A stretch of 18,364 nucleotides of DNA from JALZDI01 sp035557095 (GTDB taxonomy: Bacteria; Actinomycetota; Actinomycetes; Propionibacteriales; Nocardioidaceae): assembly GCA_035557095.1 (NCBI GenBank), contig DATMEB010000285.1, forward strand, positions 1-18,364. Direction: 5' to 3'. The position numbers and the translations under genes are program-made. Of the stretch, positions 15,354 through 18,364 are shown in pieces. The notes beneath the pieces were generated by a model. The model searched no databases. It was not told the DNA's origin and was given only the letters and a program-made list of their open reading frames with translations. Position 1 is the first letter of the stretch; each line of letters starts with the position of its first letter.

Positions 15354-16115
15354 CTACCCGTCGTGACGGACTCTGTAGTGGTACCCGTGGTGGTCGCGGA
15401 AGCCGGCGGAGGCGTACAACGACCTGGCCACACGGTTGCGCGCGTCCACCTGCAGGTACAGCCGGCCGACGCCGGCGAACGTCGCCTGTCGTGCCAGGGC
15501 GGCCAGCACCCGCCGGCCCAGTCCCTGCCGGCGATGACTCTCGGCGACCTCCATCGCGGTGATGCCACCCCACCCGCCGCCGACCGCCACCCTGCCCACG
15601 GCCACGGTCTCGCCGGCGTCGACCACCGACGCGAACCGCTGGAACGGAGCCGAGGTGAGCAGCCGCGCGGCCTCGGGGGGAAGGGTCTGGCCGCGGTAGC
15701 GGTACAGGCTGAGCCAGCCCTCGTCGGGCTCGTGCAGGATCCGCACGCCGTCGCGCGGGCCGTCGGCGATGGCGTGCGCCTCCGCGGTCATCACCGCGGT
15801 CGGCGTCTCCATCGCATAGCCCCGGCGGATCAGCGTCGGGATCAGCCGTCCCGACCCGACGTCGCCCACGACCGGACGCGGAACCGAGAACCGCGGCGGC
15901 AGGTCGCGCTTGCGGTAGAACGTCTCCACCAGGTCGATCGCCTCGCTCACCGGCCGCCCCGGGTCGCCGATCGGCAGGGCGGAGTTGCCCCGGCCGGTGA
16001 ACCCCGCCGACGCCCGCAGCAGCCAGGTACCGATCCACTCGTGCTCGAGCGGCCACCAGCCCGCGGCCATCGCGGACTCGAGGGTGTCCACGCCGACCTC
16101 AAGCCTGGTGATCAT
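15354..16115 (-). CDS. GNAT-family N-acetyltransferase (two-domain, Rv0428c-like layout)
   Basis: The 253-aa protein has an intact GNAT domain at about 125-250, with the acetyl-CoA loop ESHRRQGLGRR (192-202) and the C-terminal LQVDARNRVARSLYASAGF (221-239). The N-terminal 120 residues resemble a degenerate GNAT-like domain with WLLRASAGFTGRGNSALPIG. From memory, this arrangement occurs in mycobacterial Rv0428c-type proteins; the substrate is unknown. ATG 16115 lies 6 nt after GATACT on the minus strand, consistent with leaderless initiation. A much longer in-frame extension runs antisense through the mutase gene and is rejected. It lies upstream of sdhC on the same strand, but the 129-bp gap argues for separate transcription. 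Confidence 0.8.
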   Translation of the reverse strand: MITRLEVGVDTLESAMAAGWWPLEHEWIGTWLLRASAGFTGRGNSALPIGDPGRPVSEAIDLVETFYRKRDLPPRFSVPRPVVGDVGSGRLIPTLIRRGYAMETPTAVMTAEAHAIADGPRDGVRILHEPDEGWLSLYRYRGQTLPPEAARLLTSAPFQRFASVVDAGETVAVGRVAVGGGWGGITAMEVAESHRRQGLGRRVLAALARQATFAGVGRLYLQVDARNRVARSLYASAGFRDHHGYHYRVRHDG

Positions 16116-16121
16116 CGGACC

Positions 16122-16127
16122 AGTATC
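16122..16127 (-). promoter_or_regulatory. Candidate -10 of the leaderless GNAT transcript
   Basis: GATACT (minus strand, 16127-16122) matches 4/6 of TATAAT and ends 6 nt before ATG 16115. The shared 163-bp divergent region also contains a perfect 12-bp palindrome, CGAGGGCCCTCG (16176-16187), and two GGTCGAAG words (16193 and 16230 areas). I cannot assign these a function. Confidence 0.3.
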
Positions 16128-16266
16128 GGGGGACCACGCAGGAGAGCCGAATCGAGGCGCTGGGGCGGACCGCGGCGAGGGCCCTCGAGGGGGTCGAAGA
16201 CCTGCCGAACGCCGGCCGTCACGCCCCGTGGTCGAAGTCATGCTGCGATCGCGGCCGGGCTCGCCG

Positions 16267-16272
16267 TACCCT
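16267..16272 (+). promoter_or_regulatory. -10 element of a predicted leaderless transcript ahead of the mutase
   Basis: TACCCT fits TANNNT and ends exactly 6 nt before ATG 16279. No clear -35 box is seen. Confidence 0.45.
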
Positions 16273-16278
16273 GCCCGC

Positions 16279-16331
16279 ATGGACACCCCACGCGATCGTT
16301 CGCCGCGCTCCCGTCTCCGCCGGGACCCCGC

Positions 16332-16335
<4 letters not shown>
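16279..16335 (+). CDS. 18-codon leaderless micro-ORF coupled to the mutase gene
   Basis: ATG 16279 opens MDTPRDRSPRSRLRRDPA, with six Arg in 18 residues. The codon lies 6 nt after the -10 hexamer TACCCT, so the transcript probably begins at it. The TGA (16333-16335) overlaps the mutase ATG (16332-16334) as ATGA. The mutase has only a weak GGGA upstream, so its translation probably depends on ribosomes finishing this ORF. The arrangement is the same, with the same codon count, as that in front of the CNNM/CBS gene. Whether the peptide has a role beyond coupling is unknown; the Arg run could make ribosome speed sensitive to charged tRNA-Arg. Confidence 0.45.
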
Positions 16336-17918
<1,583 letters not shown>

Positions 17919-17927
17919 GCCGACCCG

Positions 17928-17942
17928 GGCTCGTGCTGAGCC
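17928..17942 (+). terminator. Weak hairpin after the mutase gene
   Basis: GGCTC (17928-17932) and GAGCC (17938-17942) form a perfect 5-bp stem with a 5-nt loop 9 bp after the stop. There is no T-tract. Further down, GTGCCT (18012-18017) and AGGCAC (18042-18047) can also pair. Confidence 0.25.
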
Positions 17943-18063
17943 GCAGCGGGCCTTCCCGGGGCGCTGGATCGGTCTGCATGCGTAGATCCCATTCGTCTGC
18001 CACGGTATGAAGTGCCTGAGTTGGGTCCGTACCGCGGGCCGAGGCACTCGGTAGGGGGCAGAC

Positions 18064-18248
18064 ATGAGTGACGCGACCTCTCCGGACGCGTACGGCCAGA
18101 CCGGCTACGTGCGGAGCACACCGCCGCCGCAGAAGAACTTCTTCGGTGCGCTGTTCGAAACCTCGCGTTCTTCCGGATGACCCTGGAGTTCTCCCACAGC
18201 GTCGTGCGCATGTCGCAGGACACCAACCGGCGTCTCCCCGGGAGCTGA
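18064..18248 (+). pseudogene. Broken DUF4282-like small membrane protein gene (central part lost, frame shifted)
   Basis: ATG 18064 has a strong ribosome binding site (AGGGGG, 18053-18058) and begins MSDATSPDAYGQTGYV, then PPPQKNFFGALFETS, resembling the start of actinobacterial DUF4282 proteins. The frame then stops at 18178-18180. In the next frame, from about 18165 to the TGA at 18246-18248, comes AFFRMTLEFSHSVVRMSQDT followed by NRRLPGS. This resembles the C-terminal end of the same family (R-x2-LE-x6-R-x2-ED/QD). The hydrophobic segments normally in between are missing. I read this as one gene that lost its middle and its frame. The family call is from memory. Confidence 0.5.
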
Positions 18249-18299
18249 GCGCCCGCCCGGCACGGCACCACCGGCACCCGCGCCACGACCCGCAGCGGG

Positions 18300-18305
18300 T
18301 ACGGT
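18300..18305 (+). promoter_or_regulatory. Possible -10 of the last gene
   Basis: TACGGT fits TANNNT and ends 8 nt before ATG 18314, with no ribosome binding site between, suggesting a leaderless start. Confidence 0.3.
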
Positions 18306-18313
18306 GACTTGCT

Positions 18314-18364
18314 ATGCCAGCTGATCACGGGGTCGACGCGGCTGCCCTCGTCGGGCTCGTCGAC
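18314..18364 (+). CDS. Unidentified gene, first 17 codons (runs off the right edge)
   Basis: The visible start reads MPADHGVDAAALVGLVD and continues past the window. It follows a -10-like hexamer and remains open in a high-GC frame with G/C third positions. Too little is visible to assign a family. It could also be a chance open frame. Confidence 0.4.
   Translation, partial: MPADHGVDAAALVGLVD

Noticed and set aside
16116..16331. Cobalamin riboswitch upstream of the B12-dependent mutase
   Set aside because: I looked for the B12-box-like GCCACTG core and surrounding helices and did not find them. The predicted leaderless transcript leaves no room for a 5' riboswitch.

Overview
This is a high-GC window with strong G/C third-position bias, frequent GTG starts, several probable leaderless transcripts (a TANNNT-like -10 hexamer 6-8 nt before the start codon and no Shine-Dalgarno) and actinobacterial-type proteins. 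It looks chromosomal and comes from an actinomycete. A Nocardioidaceae-like genome is my guess, not something I can prove. No rRNA, tRNA, CRISPR array, transposase or phage gene is visible.

Layout. (1) 1-341, minus: N-terminus of a secreted alkaline-phosphatase-superfamily phosphodiesterase, cut by the window edge. (2) 342-4802, plus: a compact three-gene operon of a dimethylglycine/sarcosine dehydrogenase-like flavoprotein fused to a GcvT folate domain, followed by its probable electron acceptor EtfB-EtfA. The leader holds a perfect 17-bp palindrome that looks like a repressor operator. (3) 4818-5987, minus: a protein with two tandem GNAT domains. (4) 6088-11840, plus: an 18-codon leaderless micro-ORF coupled to a CNNM/CBS (HlyC/CorC) membrane protein, then trpS, a 2H-phosphoesterase (2'-5' RNA ligase-like), a YihY/BrkB membrane protein, a small two-helix SCO4848-like membrane protein, a 62-nt duplication-like insert carrying a 21-codon ORF, and a PLP threonine/serine dehydratase. 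(5) 11892-15224, minus: the succinate dehydrogenase operon sdhCDAB. (6) 15354-16115, minus: a second GNAT protein. (7) 16267-17918, plus: another leaderless 18-codon micro-ORF coupled to a methylmalonyl-CoA mutase-type catalytic subunit without a B12 domain. (8) 18064-18248: a broken DUF4282-like gene, then the first 17 codons of an unidentified gene.

How the genes fit together. The dehydrogenase-ETF operon would oxidise an N-methyl amino acid and pass electrons to the quinone pool, with the one-carbon unit going to tetrahydrofolate. The mutase would make succinyl-CoA, which reaches SdhABCD as succinate through the TCA cycle. The trpS / 2H-phosphoesterase / YihY / SCO4848-like / sdh / mutase order resembles, from memory, a conserved Streptomyces neighbourhood.

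The most unusual signal is a repeated architecture: three unrelated genes (CNNM/CBS protein, dehydratase, mutase) are each preceded by an 18-21 codon ORF whose stop overlaps the downstream start as ATGA or GTGA. Two of these ORFs start 6 nt after a good -10 hexamer, as expected for leaderless regulatory leader peptides.
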